Source: Planctomycetaceae bacterium (GTDB lineage Bacteria; Planctomycetota; Planctomycetia; Pirellulales; PNKZ01). Taken from it: DNA of 60,001 bases. The notes below the pieces were generated by a model, which worked only from the letters and a program-made list of their open reading frames with translations, was not told the DNA's origin and did not search any database. The stretch is taken from NCBI GenBank assembly GCA_016793115.1, contig JAEUIN010000153.1, positions 1 to 60,001 of the forward strand. Direction: 5' to 3'. Each line of letters starts with the position of its first letter. The stretch's first letter is position 1. The translations under genes and the position numbers were made by a program. Below are positions 35,721-45,371 of the stretch, one piece after another.

Positions 35721-37130
35721 CTACCGCGTACCTTCGGCGACGCCGGGCAGTTCGCCGTCGCCGGGTTGAAAGGTCGTGGGCTGCGGCGTGTCGACGGTGA
35801 GGCGTCGCCAACTCGCTCCATCTTCGCGGAGTGAACTCCAGTCGTCGGCTTGGTAGCTCAACTTCAATTCCGGAGTCGCGATCGGACGGCCGCCGGCGTG
35901 ATTTGAGTGCATCGCGGCGTCGAGAACTCCGGTGGTCAGCAAAGTTCGTTCGACGGGATACGGTTCGCGGCCGGTGGTAAAGAACCGTTGGACGGCATGT
36001 GACAAGGCTTTGAATAGGCAGCGGTTTCCCCACGGGCCATTGAAGTACGCTGTCGCTCGGGGCTCTGCTTCACCACGCAATCGGCAGGCGAAATTCCAGC
36101 GATTGGAGTCGCTGCCTGCGGCGACGACGGTGCCGCGCAACCCGTCGCGATATTCGACCAGCATGACGTGCCGGATTCGCGGTGTTTCTTCTTGACTAGA
36201 GCGGATCTGCTCCGGGCGCAGACCGACGGCCGGGCGCTCGATGCGCTCGGCCCCCGACGCGCGTTCCGCCTCCATGGCCGCGTCGTAGAGCGCACGCGAC
36301 CAGCGGCCGGCCGCGGCGGCTCGTTCGATCGCATCGCCGGTGAGCAGTTCGACTCGGGCCACGCCCGTTTCGCCGCCCCGGCGGGCCTCGACGATCGACT
36401 GGAGAACCTCGAGGCCATGAAAATCGTACGACTCCAGCCCGCCGCCATGGACGGCCAATGCCTCCGTAAATTCGGCCGCTGCGGGTAGATCGAGCGCAGG
36501 GCGACGCGCCGCCAGCGGCACGCTGCTGTCGGCCAGCATGGCGAATCCGCAGCGACGGGCCGTGTCGTACATCTCTTTCGCCCAGTCCCAGCGATAGGAG
36601 AGGTGCTTGTCGTTGAACAGCGGCACGTAGCGTCCGCTGCGACGCATCACCGCGACCGCTTCGTCGAAGAATCGCTTGCGGAGGTACTCGTGCTGACCGA
36701 GTTCGTTGTGCGGATAGTTGCCGTGCTCGCCGATGACGAGCACGCCGTCGACGTCGAGACGCTCGCCGCCGCGACAAAGCGCCTCGCCTACGGAACCGTA
36801 GAGCGGAATGTCGAATCGCCGCGAGACGTCGCGTGCCATGTCGTCGGCCGGGAACTGATCGGCATAAAACGAGACGATCTCGACGCCCGGGTCGACCAAC
36901 GCCCCACGAAACAAATACGGCGCGAAAAAGTTCTCGAGAATGTTGAAGGCATGCGACCGAAATCGTAACTCCGTAAACACGGCGGCGATGCGCGGTTTGC
37001 GCCGCGGCGGCGGTGCTGCGACCAGTCGGCATGCGGGCGCGAGTCCGAGCGCGACGCCCGCGGTAAACTGATTTCGCAGCCATCGGCGGCGCGAATGGGG
37101 GGCGGTGTTCGGTGCGCGGCGGCGGTTCAT
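35721..37130 (-). CDS. Tat-exported conserved protein, unknown function
   Basis: The 469-residue protein has a twin-arginine leader (SRRRWLRNQFTAGVALGLAPA). The mature part begins KPRIAAVFTELRFRSHAFNILENF, a Rossmann-like strand and helix reminiscent of Gfo/Idh/MocA proteins but without the usual GxGxxG. It continues with VDGVLVIGEHGNYPHNELGQ and FNDKHLSYRWDWAKEMYDTA and ends in a beta-rich region. I know of similar planctomycete proteins annotated only as hypothetical. The stop lies in the leader of the downstream secreted protein. The PhyH dioxygenase gene ends 12 bp upstream on the same strand, so the two form an operon. Confidence 0.75.
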   Translation of the reverse strand: MNRRRAPNTAPHSRRRWLRNQFTAGVALGLAPACRLVAAPPPRRKPRIAAVFTELRFRSHAFNILENFFAPYLFRGALVDPGVEIVSFYADQFPADDMARDVSRRFDIPLYGSVGEALCRGGERLDVDGVLVIGEHGNYPHNELGQHEYLRKRFFDEAVAVMRRSGRYVPLFNDKHLSYRWDWAKEMYDTARRCGFAMLADSSVPLAARRPALDLPAAAEFTEALAVHGGGLESYDFHGLEVLQSIVEARRGGETGVARVELLTGDAIERAAAAGRWSRALYDAAMEAERASGAERIERPAVGLRPEQIRSSQEETPRIRHVMLVEYRDGLRGTVVAAGSDSNRWNFACRLRGEAEPRATAYFNGPWGNRCLFKALSHAVQRFFTTGREPYPVERTLLTTGVLDAAMHSNHAGGRPIATPELKLSYQADDWSSLREDGASWRRLTVDTPQPTTFQPGDGELPGVAEGTR

Positions 37131-37142
37131 GTTCGGCCCTCG

Positions 37143-37883
37143 CTAGGCCGGCGGAGTCAGTGCGGCGGCGGCGAGATACGTCGCGCGCAGCGTCGGATCG
37201 GTCTGCGTGTGGCTTCCCCGAAACACGAACAAGAGTCCAAGGCGAGCCTGATCCGTCGCGTTGGGAGCGGAATGGTGGATCGTGTTGCAGTGATGAATGG
37301 AGGCGTCGCCGGGAGCGAGCAGGGCGCAGAATTGTTCCTCGAGCGGCGTCGCAGGCGGCTCGGCCAAGCCGATCGAATTGCCGCGAACCCCGCTTGGCTT
37401 CGTCGACAGCACGCCCTGCCTATGCGAGCCGCGCACAAAATAGACAGGGCCGTTCGCCGGCGTGACCGGATCGATAGCCACCCACACTGTGAGCATGTCG
37501 GGAGGCGATTGGCAAAAGTAGGCGTTGTCTTGGTGATACGGAACGCCGGAGCCGATGCGGGCCGGTTTATTAAAGGTCTCGACGGCGGCGAGAACCGGCT
37601 CGCCGTGCACGAGCGGCGCCACGAGTCGGCGCAGATCGTCGCGCTCGGCGAGGAGGCGAAAAAACTCGTTGTGCTTTTCGAGCCGCCAGAGGTTGCGCAC
37701 GGTCGTGCCATCGGCTTCGCGCGTCGCCGCATCGGCAGGTCGCGAGCCGAGGTCGTCGCGGATGTAACGCGCCAACTCGGCCCGAATCGTCGCGACTTCT
37801 TCGGTCGTAAAGAGCCGACGCACGACGACGACGCCGTCGCGCTCGTAATCGTTGAGCAAAGTTTGCGGAGAGGCGACTTGCAT
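37143..37883 (-). CDS. Phytanoyl-CoA dioxygenase (PhyH) family protein
   Basis: This is an Fe(II)/2-oxoglutarate oxygenase of 246 residues. The iron ligands fit HQD in VPYHQDNAYF near residue 116 and the distal His in IHHCNTIHHSAPNAT near 200, with an Arg a short distance on (DQARLGLLFVF) for 2-oxoglutarate. The N-terminus LNDYERDGVVVVRRLF is typical of the family. PhyH proteins hydroxylate diverse small molecules, so the substrate is open. It is the first gene of an operon with the Tat-exported protein 12 bp downstream. The upstream 208-bp gap to the divergent DUF1592 gene should contain both promoters. Confidence 0.9.
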   Translation of the reverse strand: MQVASPQTLLNDYERDGVVVVRRLFTTEEVATIRAELARYIRDDLGSRPADAATREADGTTVRNLWRLEKHNEFFRLLAERDDLRRLVAPLVHGEPVLAAVETFNKPARIGSGVPYHQDNAYFCQSPPDMLTVWVAIDPVTPANGPVYFVRGSHRQGVLSTKPSGVRGNSIGLAEPPATPLEEQFCALLAPGDASIHHCNTIHHSAPNATDQARLGLLFVFRGSHTQTDPTLRATYLAAAALTPPA

Positions 37884-38090
37884 CCGTCCATCGCAAAGGC
37901 AACACGATAACGTCGCGGGCCACGGTCGATTTCGAGATCAAACGTCCGCGACTCGCGGCAATGTAAGTCGCTCGCACACGGCCGTCAATGAATTTCGCGC
38001 ATCGCCGAAGATAACTTTGTTGCGGCCGACTCGCCCGTTCGCCTAGACTGATTTGAGCGTTGGATCAGGGCTTTCTAGCGAGCGTTTGCG

Positions 38091-40592
38091 ATGAAAATCG
38101 GTGTCGTCTTCGCGCTCTTGATTGCGGCCTGCGGCGCGCCGGCGAGAGCCGATGTTGCGGCGACGGATGTCGCCGATATCGCCGGTTCATGGGTCCGGCA
38201 GTACTGCGTCGACTGCCACGGAGCCGACGAGCGCAAAGCCGGCTTGCGCCTCGACGAACTCAATACGAATCTCACCGAACCGTCGAACTTGGCCGCTTGG
38301 GTGCGTGTGTTCGACAAAGTCGTCGCGGGCGAGTTGCCGCCGAAGGATGCCGCACAGCCGTCTGAGGCCGCGCGCCGACAGTTTACGGAGGAACTGCGGA
38401 ACCGGCTCCATTCGACTTCGATGAACTTGCAGCGGACGCTCGGGCGCGTTCCGGTGCGCCGGCTAAACGCCGCCGAGTACGAAAACACCGTTCGAGAGTT
38501 GGCGGGCACTCAAGTTCGGGTCAAGGAACTGCTTCCCGAAGAGAATTCCGTAGCCGGCTTTGACAACGTCGGCAGTGCGCTCGACATCTCGGCGACGCAT
38601 TTGTTGCGGTATCAAGAAGCGGCGGAGCGGGCGATCCTTTCAGCCGTACCGCAATATCCGCCAATTCCACTGCATGAGCGCCGCACCGGGATTGACTTCG
38701 CCGAGCGCGGCCCGAACTTTCGCCAACTTCTGGGCACTCGCTGCAAGCTCGATGGCGAAAGTGCCGTGCTTTACAGCAAGATGCCGCGCTACGGCCTATG
38801 CATGACCAATCATGTGTCGGCCGCCGGAACGTATCGCATTCGTTTTTCGGCGGCGGCCATTGGTGACGATAAGCGACCAATTCCAGCCGGGCTATTTGTA
38901 CTCGAAGGGTACGGTCGCGATGAGCCGGTGTTATTTGATTGCCGGGACATCCCGCACGGCGATTCGCAAGTCGTCGAACTGGAACTGGAACTGGGCCGCC
39001 GTCAGGCGTTTGTCGTCAATCTTCTGACGAACTGGGATATCCGGGAGTTTAAGCGTCCGATCGAGGAATACGGCGGCCCCGGACTGCGCATCGATTGGAT
39101 CGAAATCGAAGGGCCGATCGGCGAGTTCCCTCCACGAAGCTATCGGCGGCTGTTCGGCGATTTGCCCCTCGAAGCGCGGTCCGTGACCAAAGCGAAGCAA
39201 GACGGGAAGCGAGTCCCAGACGTCCGCAATCGTCGGATCGTCGAGCATTGGCAGAACGATCCGCTCGAGCCGACGTCGTCGGACCGCAGACGCGACGCTG
39301 AGCGTCTCGTTCGCGCATTCCTGCCGCGTGCGTTTCGCGGTCCCGTGCCGAAGCCCACGGCCGACGACTACGTCGCCCGAGTGCATCGCAAGCTTGACGA
39401 GGGATACTCGTTTTTCGATGCCATGACGTACGGCTACAAGGCGATTCTCTCCTCGCCTCATTTCCTGCTGTTTACGGAACCGGGCGTTTCGGAGGTCGCC
39501 GCCGACGGACGCTTTGAGTCGACGCGCCTCGACGGCTATGCGATCGCCAATCGGCTTGCCTATTTCCTCTGGACCGGCCCGCCGGACGAAGTGTTGCTCG
39601 ACTTGGCTTCGCGGGGCCGGCTTAGCGAACCGTCGGTCTTGAGAGCCGAAGTCGACCGCCTGCTCGCCGATCCGCGCTCACGACGTTTCACGGAGAGTTT
39701 TTGCGGACAGTGGCTCGATTTGAGAAAAATCAACGCCACAATTCCCGATCCGCAGTTGTACGGAGACTTCGACGGACTTTTGCTCTGGGCGATGCCACAG
39801 GAATCGCACTTGGTGTTCGAGGACATTCTGCGTCACGATCGCAGTCTCGTCGAGTTCGTCGATTCCGATTGGTCGATCGTGAACAAACGTTTGGCGGACC
39901 ATTACGGGATCGCCGGCGTCGAAGGAAATCATTTCCGCAAAGTGATGCTGCCCGCGAATTGTCGGCGCGGCGGCGTATTGACTCAAGCGGCCGTGTTGAA
40001 AGTCACCGCCGACGGAACTCGAACGTCGCCCGTTCTGCGCGGCAAATGGGTATTGGAAAAGATCGTCGGCCGCCCGCCGTCGCCCCCGCCGCCCGACGTG
40101 CCCGCCATCGAACCGGATATCCGCGGCGCCACGACCATTCGCGAGCAATTGGAAAAGCATCGCGACAACTCATCGTGCGCCGCTTGTCATGTGCATATCG
40201 ACCCGCCGGGCTTTGCGTTGGAATCGTTCGATCCGATCGGCGGCTATCGGGAGTTTTATCGAGCTACGTCGGGATCGCGCGATAAGATCCTCCCTATTTC
40301 CTTTCAACGCAGACCGCTGTTTCGCGGTCCCGATGTCGAGCCGAGCGGCACCACATTTGAAGGGAGCTCGTTTGCCGACGCCGTCGAATACAAAAAGCTG
40401 CTGGTCGCCGACCCGGACCAACTGGCTCGTAATCTGGTCGAAAAAATGTTGGTGTATTCGACCGGCGGCGAACTGCAGTTTGCCGACCGCGAGGTCGTTG
40501 AGCAGATTACCCAAACACTACGTTCACGGAACTACGGGTTTCGCACGCTGATCCACGAGGTCGTGCAAAGCCGCGTGTTTTTGAACAAGTAG
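38091..40592 (+). CDS. Cytochrome-like DUF1587/DUF1592/DUF1588/DUF1585 exported protein
   Basis: The 833-residue protein has a signal peptide (MKIGVVFALLIAACGAPARA) and an N-terminal planctomycete cytochrome-C-like module (PSCyt1) with the heme site CVDCH near residue 39. Then come DUF1587 (RRLNAAEYENTVREL), a middle beta-rich region, DUF1592 (about 470-600, GYAIANRLAYFLWTGPPDE), DUF1588 (RGGVLTQAAVLKVTADGTRTSPVLRG) with CAACH near residue 700, and DUF1585 at the C-terminus. The family is characteristic of planctomycetes and verrucomicrobia. A role in periplasmic electron transfer or polymer oxidation is suspected but unproven. The DUF1552 partner gene begins 43 bp downstream. Confidence 0.93.
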   Translation: MKIGVVFALLIAACGAPARADVAATDVADIAGSWVRQYCVDCHGADERKAGLRLDELNTNLTEPSNLAAWVRVFDKVVAGELPPKDAAQPSEAARRQFTEELRNRLHSTSMNLQRTLGRVPVRRLNAAEYENTVRELAGTQVRVKELLPEENSVAGFDNVGSALDISATHLLRYQEAAERAILSAVPQYPPIPLHERRTGIDFAERGPNFRQLLGTRCKLDGESAVLYSKMPRYGLCMTNHVSAAGTYRIRFSAAAIGDDKRPIPAGLFVLEGYGRDEPVLFDCRDIPHGDSQVVELELELGRRQAFVVNLLTNWDIREFKRPIEEYGGPGLRIDWIEIEGPIGEFPPRSYRRLFGDLPLEARSVTKAKQDGKRVPDVRNRRIVEHWQNDPLEPTSSDRRRDAERLVRAFLPRAFRGPVPKPTADDYVARVHRKLDEGYSFFDAMTYGYKAILSSPHFLLFTEPGVSEVAADGRFESTRLDGYAIANRLAYFLWTGPPDEVLLDLASRGRLSEPSVLRAEVDRLLADPRSRRFTESFCGQWLDLRKINATIPDPQLYGDFDGLLLWAMPQESHLVFEDILRHDRSLVEFVDSDWSIVNKRLADHYGIAGVEGNHFRKVMLPANCRRGGVLTQAAVLKVTADGTRTSPVLRGKWVLEKIVGRPPSPPPPDVPAIEPDIRGATTIREQLEKHRDNSSCAACHVHIDPPGFALESFDPIGGYREFYRATSGSRDKILPISFQRRPLFRGPDVEPSGTTFEGSSFADAVEYKKLLVADPDQLARNLVEKMLVYSTGGELQFADREVVEQITQTLRSRNYGFRTLIHEVVQSRVFLNK

Positions 40593-40635
40593 GTTCTCAA
40601 ACGTAGGCCATCACGAACGAATCTCGGAGTCGAAC

Positions 40636-41895
40636 ATGCCGCTGCAACCGCTGAATCGCCGAGCATTTCTCCGCGCTGCGGGCGTCGCCGTCGGGCTGCC
40701 TCTGCTCGACGCCATGATCCCGGCGTCGGCTCGTGGCGCCAAGAAGGCTTTGGATACGCCGCGACGCATGGTGCTGATCGGTCGACCGCTTGGAATGTAC
40801 GCCCCGAATTTCTTTCCGGAGCGGATCGGCGTCGACTACGAACCAAGCCGGTATTTGAAGTTGCTCGAACCGATGCGTAAACACTTCACGGTGATCTCCG
40901 GCATGTCTCATCGCTATGCGGCCGGTCATTTCGCCGAAGTTGGATTGTTTACCGGAGTCCACCCCGATTTCATCCGCCCCAGCGATATACGAAACACAAT
41001 TTCCCTCGATCAGGAGGCGGCATCGCACTTCGCCGGGTTGACTCGCTTCGCCTGCCTCAATCTCGGCGGCGGCGACGTGGTCTGGAATCGGCGCGGCGTG
41101 CGGGTTCCTTCGGAACAGCGAGCCACACAAGTATTTAAGCAGCTCTTTTTAAGCGGTACGCCCGAGGAACAGGCCCGCGAGCTGCGGCGAATCTCAGAAG
41201 GCCAAAGCATTCTTGATGAAGTCCGCGGCGAAGTCGCTTCCATGAAATTGCGACTCGGCGACTCGGATCGCCGTCGACTCGATCTCTATTTGTCTTCGAT
41301 ACGCGAAGCCGAGCAGCGGCTTCAGCAAGACGCCCAGTGGAGCGCCACGCCGAAGCCGCATGTCGATTTTCCACCGCCGACCGGCGACCTAAACGGCCCC
41401 CAACTTGTGGCGCGCAGCCGACAGTGGTTAGATATCGTTCGTTTAGCGCTGCAAACGGATTCGACGCGCGTGCTGACCCTGCACCTCGGATCGCAAGATC
41501 AATCCGGCGTCGACGGCGTGACGCTGGCGCATCACGACGCATCGCACCACGGACAGGAGCCGACGAAGCTCGAGCAACTAGCGCTGATCGAAGAAGCCGA
41601 GGTCGGCGTTTTCGGCGAGTTTCTCGCCAAGTTGCATGAGCACATCGACGGGGATCGCTCGTTGCTCGACCGGACCGCGGTGTTCTACACCAGCAATCTC
41701 GGCAACTCATCGTCTCACGACAACACAAACCTGCCCATCATCCTCGCAGGCGGCGCATTCAAGCATCGCGGCCACTTGGGCTACGACCGCAAAAACAACA
41801 TGTTGCTCTCGAACCTTTACGTTCGCATGCTGCAGCAGTTGGGGATTGAAGCCGAGAAATTTGGCTCGAGTACGGGCGTGCTGAGCGATGTGTGA
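40636..41895 (+). CDS. Tat-exported DUF1552 protein
   Basis: The 419-residue protein opens with a twin-arginine signal (NRRAFLRAAGVAVGLPLLDAM) followed by RRMVLIGRPLGMYAPNFFPE, HFTVISGMSH, a central helical part, and AVFYTSNLGNSSSHDNTNLPIILAGGAF. It matches DUF1552, a relative of the DUF1501/phosphatase-sulfatase fold. A GGAG box precedes the ATG. It follows the DUF1592 cytochrome-like gene by 43 bp, the usual pairing for these families, and the two are probably one operon and one functional unit in the periplasm. Substrate and reaction are unknown. Confidence 0.92.
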   Translation: MPLQPLNRRAFLRAAGVAVGLPLLDAMIPASARGAKKALDTPRRMVLIGRPLGMYAPNFFPERIGVDYEPSRYLKLLEPMRKHFTVISGMSHRYAAGHFAEVGLFTGVHPDFIRPSDIRNTISLDQEAASHFAGLTRFACLNLGGGDVVWNRRGVRVPSEQRATQVFKQLFLSGTPEEQARELRRISEGQSILDEVRGEVASMKLRLGDSDRRRLDLYLSSIREAEQRLQQDAQWSATPKPHVDFPPPTGDLNGPQLVARSRQWLDIVRLALQTDSTRVLTLHLGSQDQSGVDGVTLAHHDASHHGQEPTKLEQLALIEEAEVGVFGEFLAKLHEHIDGDRSLLDRTAVFYTSNLGNSSSHDNTNLPIILAGGAFKHRGHLGYDRKNNMLLSNLYVRMLQQLGIEAEKFGSSTGVLSDV

Positions 41896-41913
41896 AGACG
41901 CGACGCTCGGCTG

Positions 41914-41957
41914 CGAAAAAAGAAAGGGGCCGTTCCTGGAGATCCAAGAACGGCCCC
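41914..41957 (-). terminator. Terminator of tRNA-Pro transcript (minus strand)
   Basis: The stem GGGGCCGTTC/GAACGGCCCC is extended by TGGA/TCCA around a GA loop. On the minus strand it is followed by TTTCTTTTTT. It sits 8 bp after the tRNA-Pro 3' end and may also stop the convergent DUF1552 transcript. Confidence 0.8.
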
Positions 41958-41964
41958 GGCAAAG

Positions 41965-42039
41965 TCGGGGCGACATGATTTGAACATGCGACCTTCTGGT
42001 CCCAAACCAGACGCTCTAGCCAGGCTGAGCTACGCCCCG
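41965..42039 (-). tRNA. tRNA-Pro (anticodon TGG)
   Basis: This is a 75-nt cloverleaf. The acceptor CGGGGCG/CGCCCCG pairs fully, the D arm is GCTCAGCCTGGCTAGAGC, the anticodon stem TCTGG/CCAGA holds loop TTTGGGA (anticodon TGG), and the T arm is CATGT-TCAAATC-ATG. CCA is not encoded. The C1-G72 pair is typical of tRNA-Pro. Confidence 0.96.
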
Positions 42040-42131
42040 CGACCGCCCATTATGCGACGTTTGTCGCCGATCGGATAGACCAACCGAACGACCGTACGGT
42101 TCGCGAATTCGATGGTCGAATCGCCCCAGTA

Positions 42132-43163
42132 CTAGACCGGCGACGGGTTGCGCTCTTTAAAAAACGCTTGGTGCCAATACGGGTAGGCCTTCGTGACGCA
42201 ACTCGCCTCATCGAGCTTTTTCACCTGTTCGGCCGTAAGATTCCAGCCGACGGCCGCGAGATTCTGCCGCAATTGCTCTTCGTTCCGGGCGCCGATGATC
42301 ACTGTCGCGACCGTCGGCCGTTGCAGCAGCCAATTCAATGCGATTTGCGGAACGGTCTTGCCGGTCTCCTTGGCGACATCGTCGATCGCTTCGACGATTT
42401 TGTAAACGTGCTCAAGCGGCACCGGCGGGCCCGCGTCGTTCGATGCCTTGCTCTGCAGGCGACTTGTTTCCGGCAGCGGTTGGCCGCGGCGGATTTTTCC
42501 CGTGAGTCGGCCCCAGCCGAGCGGACTCCAAACGACCGCGCCGACCTTTTGATCGAGCCCAAGCGGCATCAACTCCCATTCGTAGTCGCGACCGACGAGC
42601 GAATAGTAGGCCTGGTGGGCGACGTAGCGCGTAAGCCCGTAGCGATCGGCGGCGGCGAGCGATTTCATCAGATGCCAACCGGAGAAGTTGGAGCAGCCGA
42701 TATAGCGAATCTTGCCGGCCTTCACGAAGCCGTCGAGCGTCGTCAGCACTTCCTCCACGGGCGTCTTCGCATCGAACCCGTGGAGTTGAAAAAGATCAAT
42801 GCGATCCGTGCCGAGACGGCGGAGGCAGCCGTCGACGGCTTCAGTCAGGTGCTGCCGCGAAGAGCCGACGTCGTTGGGGCCGTCGCCGCTGCGGAACGTC
42901 GCTTTGGTCGAAATGAGCAGACGATTACGCTTCCCTTTGATCGCCGCTCCCAGGATTTCTTCGGCGGCCCCCTTCGAATAAATGTCGGCCGAGTCGAACA
43001 TCGTTAGGCCGGCATCGAGGCAAATGTCGATCAGCTTCTTTGCTTCGGCGACGTCGGTCTGGCCCCACGCTTTGAAGAGTTCCGTGTTGCCGCCGAACGT
43101 GCCGGTGCCGAGCGTAAGAGCCGGAACCATGAAGCCTGAGCCGCCGAGTTGTCGGTAGTCCAT
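42132..43163 (-). CDS. Aldo/keto reductase
   Basis: The 343-residue (beta/alpha)8 barrel is likely NADPH-dependent. Catalytic residues fit Asp and Tyr in FDSADIYSKGAAEEILG, Lys in LLISTKATF, and His in DLFQLHGFD. GCSNFSGWHLMKSL is the characteristic strand-helix segment. The start MDYRQLGGSGF at 43163 matches family N-termini; the 19 codons upstream are not homologous. It is the last gene of a possible parA-parB-kinase-reductase transcript, 97 bp after the kinase gene. The natural substrate is unknown. Confidence 0.92.
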   Translation of the reverse strand: MDYRQLGGSGFMVPALTLGTGTFGGNTELFKAWGQTDVAEAKKLIDICLDAGLTMFDSADIYSKGAAEEILGAAIKGKRNRLLISTKATFRSGDGPNDVGSSRQHLTEAVDGCLRRLGTDRIDLFQLHGFDAKTPVEEVLTTLDGFVKAGKIRYIGCSNFSGWHLMKSLAAADRYGLTRYVAHQAYYSLVGRDYEWELMPLGLDQKVGAVVWSPLGWGRLTGKIRRGQPLPETSRLQSKASNDAGPPVPLEHVYKIVEAIDDVAKETGKTVPQIALNWLLQRPTVATVIIGARNEEQLRQNLAAVGWNLTAEQVKKLDEASCVTKAYPYWHQAFFKERNPSPV

Positions 43164-43260
43164 CGAAGCACTCCGCTGAAGATACAGTTTCGCTGAACCA
43201 TATCGCCGCGCGGGGCGCAAGTCTATTCCCCGCGAATCGGCGGGGCGGATCGGAATTTGA

Positions 43261-44361
43261 TCAAGCGAGCTGACTCAACGGTGCGTCGGTCCGCAGGCCG
43301 GCAAGCGCTTTCGCCAAGCGTTCGCGAGTGAATTGCTTTAAACTCGCGCCGCCGGAGCCGGAGCCGATCAAAAAGAAACTGTCGGACCGATCGAAATAGC
43401 CGGCACCGACGCGAATGACGGACTTCATGATCATGTTTCGCAACAGATGGAGCCAGAAGCGACGTCGATGCTCCGTCGGGAGCGGCCTCACGGATTCGTA
43501 ACCGCCGACGGCAGCGGCAATCGTCGCGGCGTCGTGAAAGCAGCCGAGTAGCGCCAAATCTTCCAACGCGTCGCCGGCGATTGCGTCGTCCCAATCGATA
43601 TAAGCGGCCACCGCGTTCGGCGTGCCGAGAATGTTCCATAGCGCGAGGTCTTTGTGCACAAGGCAACCTTCGGCGAAGTCGAACAAGTCGCAATGGTCGG
43701 CGATGGCTTGTCGCATCGCTTCGGCTTCGCTGGGACGAAGGAACGCACGCGCGGTCAGAAAGTCGAGATGCCGCTCCAAGTGCAAGTGAAAGAAGTCGGC
43801 ATAGGACGAGTGAAATCCATGCAGCCGGTTTTCCTCTCGCAGCGCCGCCGGGTCGAACGGGCCAAAGCCGCGGAACGTTAGCGACTGCCATCGCGCGACG
43901 GCGGCGCCGATCTCGCGAAACACACGCGGCGTATCGAGCGTGCCGGCTTTGAAAGCTTGATTCAGATCGGGCGCAGCGACGAGATCCATCACCTGCCACG
44001 CGAAGGGAACGCGGGCTCGCGAGGCATCGACGGCGTAGACGCGCGGCGCGGGCAGCCCGAGTTCGCGCACGCAGCTCAGGATGCGCGACTCCACCTCGAT
44101 CATGTCGTCGTGTTCGGGGCCGTCGTCGACACGTACGAAGCGCTCGATGCCGCCCACGACGGCAATGAACGTAAGGTGATTCCCTTGAGCCGCCGCAGGG
44201 GCGACGGAGATCTTGTTGTCGGCGAACACCCGATGAAGCTCGTTTTCGAGCAGCGGTTCGTACCCGGTTTTGGTCCGATCGCGCTCCTCCGTTCCGTAAA
44301 AGGCGGCCGGCCGGTCGCACTTCCAGTAATACGTCGTGCTACGCGGATGAGGGCTCGTCAT
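43261..44361 (-). CDS. APH-like phosphotransferase (choline kinase/aminoglycoside kinase fold)
   Basis: The 366-residue protein has the kinase catalytic loop VHKDLALWNIL, with Asp and Asn near residue 238-243, and the DFG-equivalent YIDWDDAIAGD about ten residues later, as in the APH/choline kinase family. An N-lobe part includes FVRVDDGPEHDDMIEVESRIL, where the expected ATP-anchoring Lys is less clear. Family members phosphorylate small hydroxyl compounds such as sugars, choline or antibiotics; nothing here fixes the substrate. It starts 11 bp after parB on the same strand, so it is very probably co-transcribed with the partition genes, an unusual association. Confidence 0.82.
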   Translation of the reverse strand: MTSPHPRSTTYYWKCDRPAAFYGTEERDRTKTGYEPLLENELHRVFADNKISVAPAAAQGNHLTFIAVVGGIERFVRVDDGPEHDDMIEVESRILSCVRELGLPAPRVYAVDASRARVPFAWQVMDLVAAPDLNQAFKAGTLDTPRVFREIGAAVARWQSLTFRGFGPFDPAALREENRLHGFHSSYADFFHLHLERHLDFLTARAFLRPSEAEAMRQAIADHCDLFDFAEGCLVHKDLALWNILGTPNAVAAYIDWDDAIAGDALEDLALLGCFHDAATIAAAVGGYESVRPLPTEHRRRFWLHLLRNMIMKSVIRVGAGYFDRSDSFFLIGSGSGGASLKQFTRERLAKALAGLRTDAPLSQLA

Positions 44362-44372
44362 GGGTGGTCGCG

Positions 44373-45371
44373 CTAGCCCGCTTGCGCATGCGGTTGCGGG
44401 CCGACCAAGTGGCTAAAGAGACGCTCAAATTCTTCGTGGTTGGCAAAATGCACCACAATCTTACCGCGACCTTTGCCGCTCGTGCGAACGTCGACTTTGG
44501 TGCCGAGCGCAATACGGAGCTGTTGCTCGAGCGAGGCCGTCTGCTTGGATTTGGTCGGCTTCGATTTCGCCGGCTTCGTAGAGGGCGCGGCTTCGCCGCC
44601 GTGCAGGCTTAGCGGTTCGGCGTCGGCGGCGTGGATCACGTCTTGCACCATGTCTTCCACGGCGCGAACGCTTAAGCCCTCCGCTTGAATCCGCCGGCAG
44701 AAGTCGGCCTGCTCGCGCTCGTCGCCCAGCGGCAGCAATGCGCGGGCATGTCCGTAGGTGATCTTTTCATCGCGCACCGCCTGTTGCACTTCCGCAGGGA
44801 GTTCCAGCAAGCGAATGAAGTTGGCGACGGTCGAACGGTTGACCTGCAAGCGCGCGGCGAGTTCTTCCTGCGTGCAGCCGTAGCGCTCGATGTATTGGCG
44901 GAACGAAATCGCCTTTTCGACGGCGTTGAGATCTTTGCGTTGCAAGTTTTCGACGATCGCCAACTCGGCGGCTAAGCGATCATCGGCGTCGATCAATTTC
45001 GCGGGCACTTCCGTCCAGCCGGCCTTCGCCGCAGCTCGCAAACGGCGCTCGCCGGCGATGAGCTGATAACGCGACCCGACCTGCCGAACTGCGATCGGTT
45101 GAATGAGGCCATGGGTGCGGATGCTGCCGGCGAGCGAATCGATTTCGGCTTCGTCGAACTCGCGCCGCGGTTGAAACGGATTGGCTTCGACTTCGTGGAG
45201 CGCGAGGTTCAGCAGACCGTCCGCCGGAGAGGCCGCCGGCGTTGCCGGCGACGAAGCGGGCGTCGTCGCGAACGGATGCGACGGCGCCGCTCCCGGACCA
45301 CCTGGGACCGCCTCGGCCGTCATTCCCAAAAGGGCTTCCAATCCGCGACCCAATCGTCGTTCTTTACTCAC
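44373..45371 (-). CDS. parB: Chromosome partition protein ParB
   Basis: ParB binds parS, spreads as a CTP-dependent clamp and is moved by ParA to separate chromosome origins. The 332-residue protein starts VSKERRLGRGLEALLG (GTG), the N-terminal segment that stimulates ParA. It continues with a low-complexity Pro/Ala linker, the CTP-binding N-domain with VEANPFQPRREFDE and LIAGERRLRAAA (the GERRxR box), and the helix-turn-helix AARLQVNRSTVANFIRLLELP. A basic Lys/Ser/Thr-rich linker precedes the C-terminal dimer domain. The start overlaps the parA stop by 8 nt. Three parS sites lie just upstream of parA. Confidence 0.95.
   Translation of the reverse strand: MSKERRLGRGLEALLGMTAEAVPGGPGAAPSHPFATTPASSPATPAASPADGLLNLALHEVEANPFQPRREFDEAEIDSLAGSIRTHGLIQPIAVRQVGSRYQLIAGERRLRAAAKAGWTEVPAKLIDADDRLAAELAIVENLQRKDLNAVEKAISFRQYIERYGCTQEELAARLQVNRSTVANFIRLLELPAEVQQAVRDEKITYGHARALLPLGDEREQADFCRRIQAEGLSVRAVEDMVQDVIHAADAEPLSLHGGEAAPSTKPAKSKPTKSKQTASLEQQLRIALGTKVDVRTSGKGRGKIVVHFANHEEFERLFSHLVGPQPHAQAG

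Noticed and set aside
36196..37083. Minus-strand frame of 295 codons, Arg-rich
   Set aside because: Out-of-frame shadow inside the Tat-exported protein gene.
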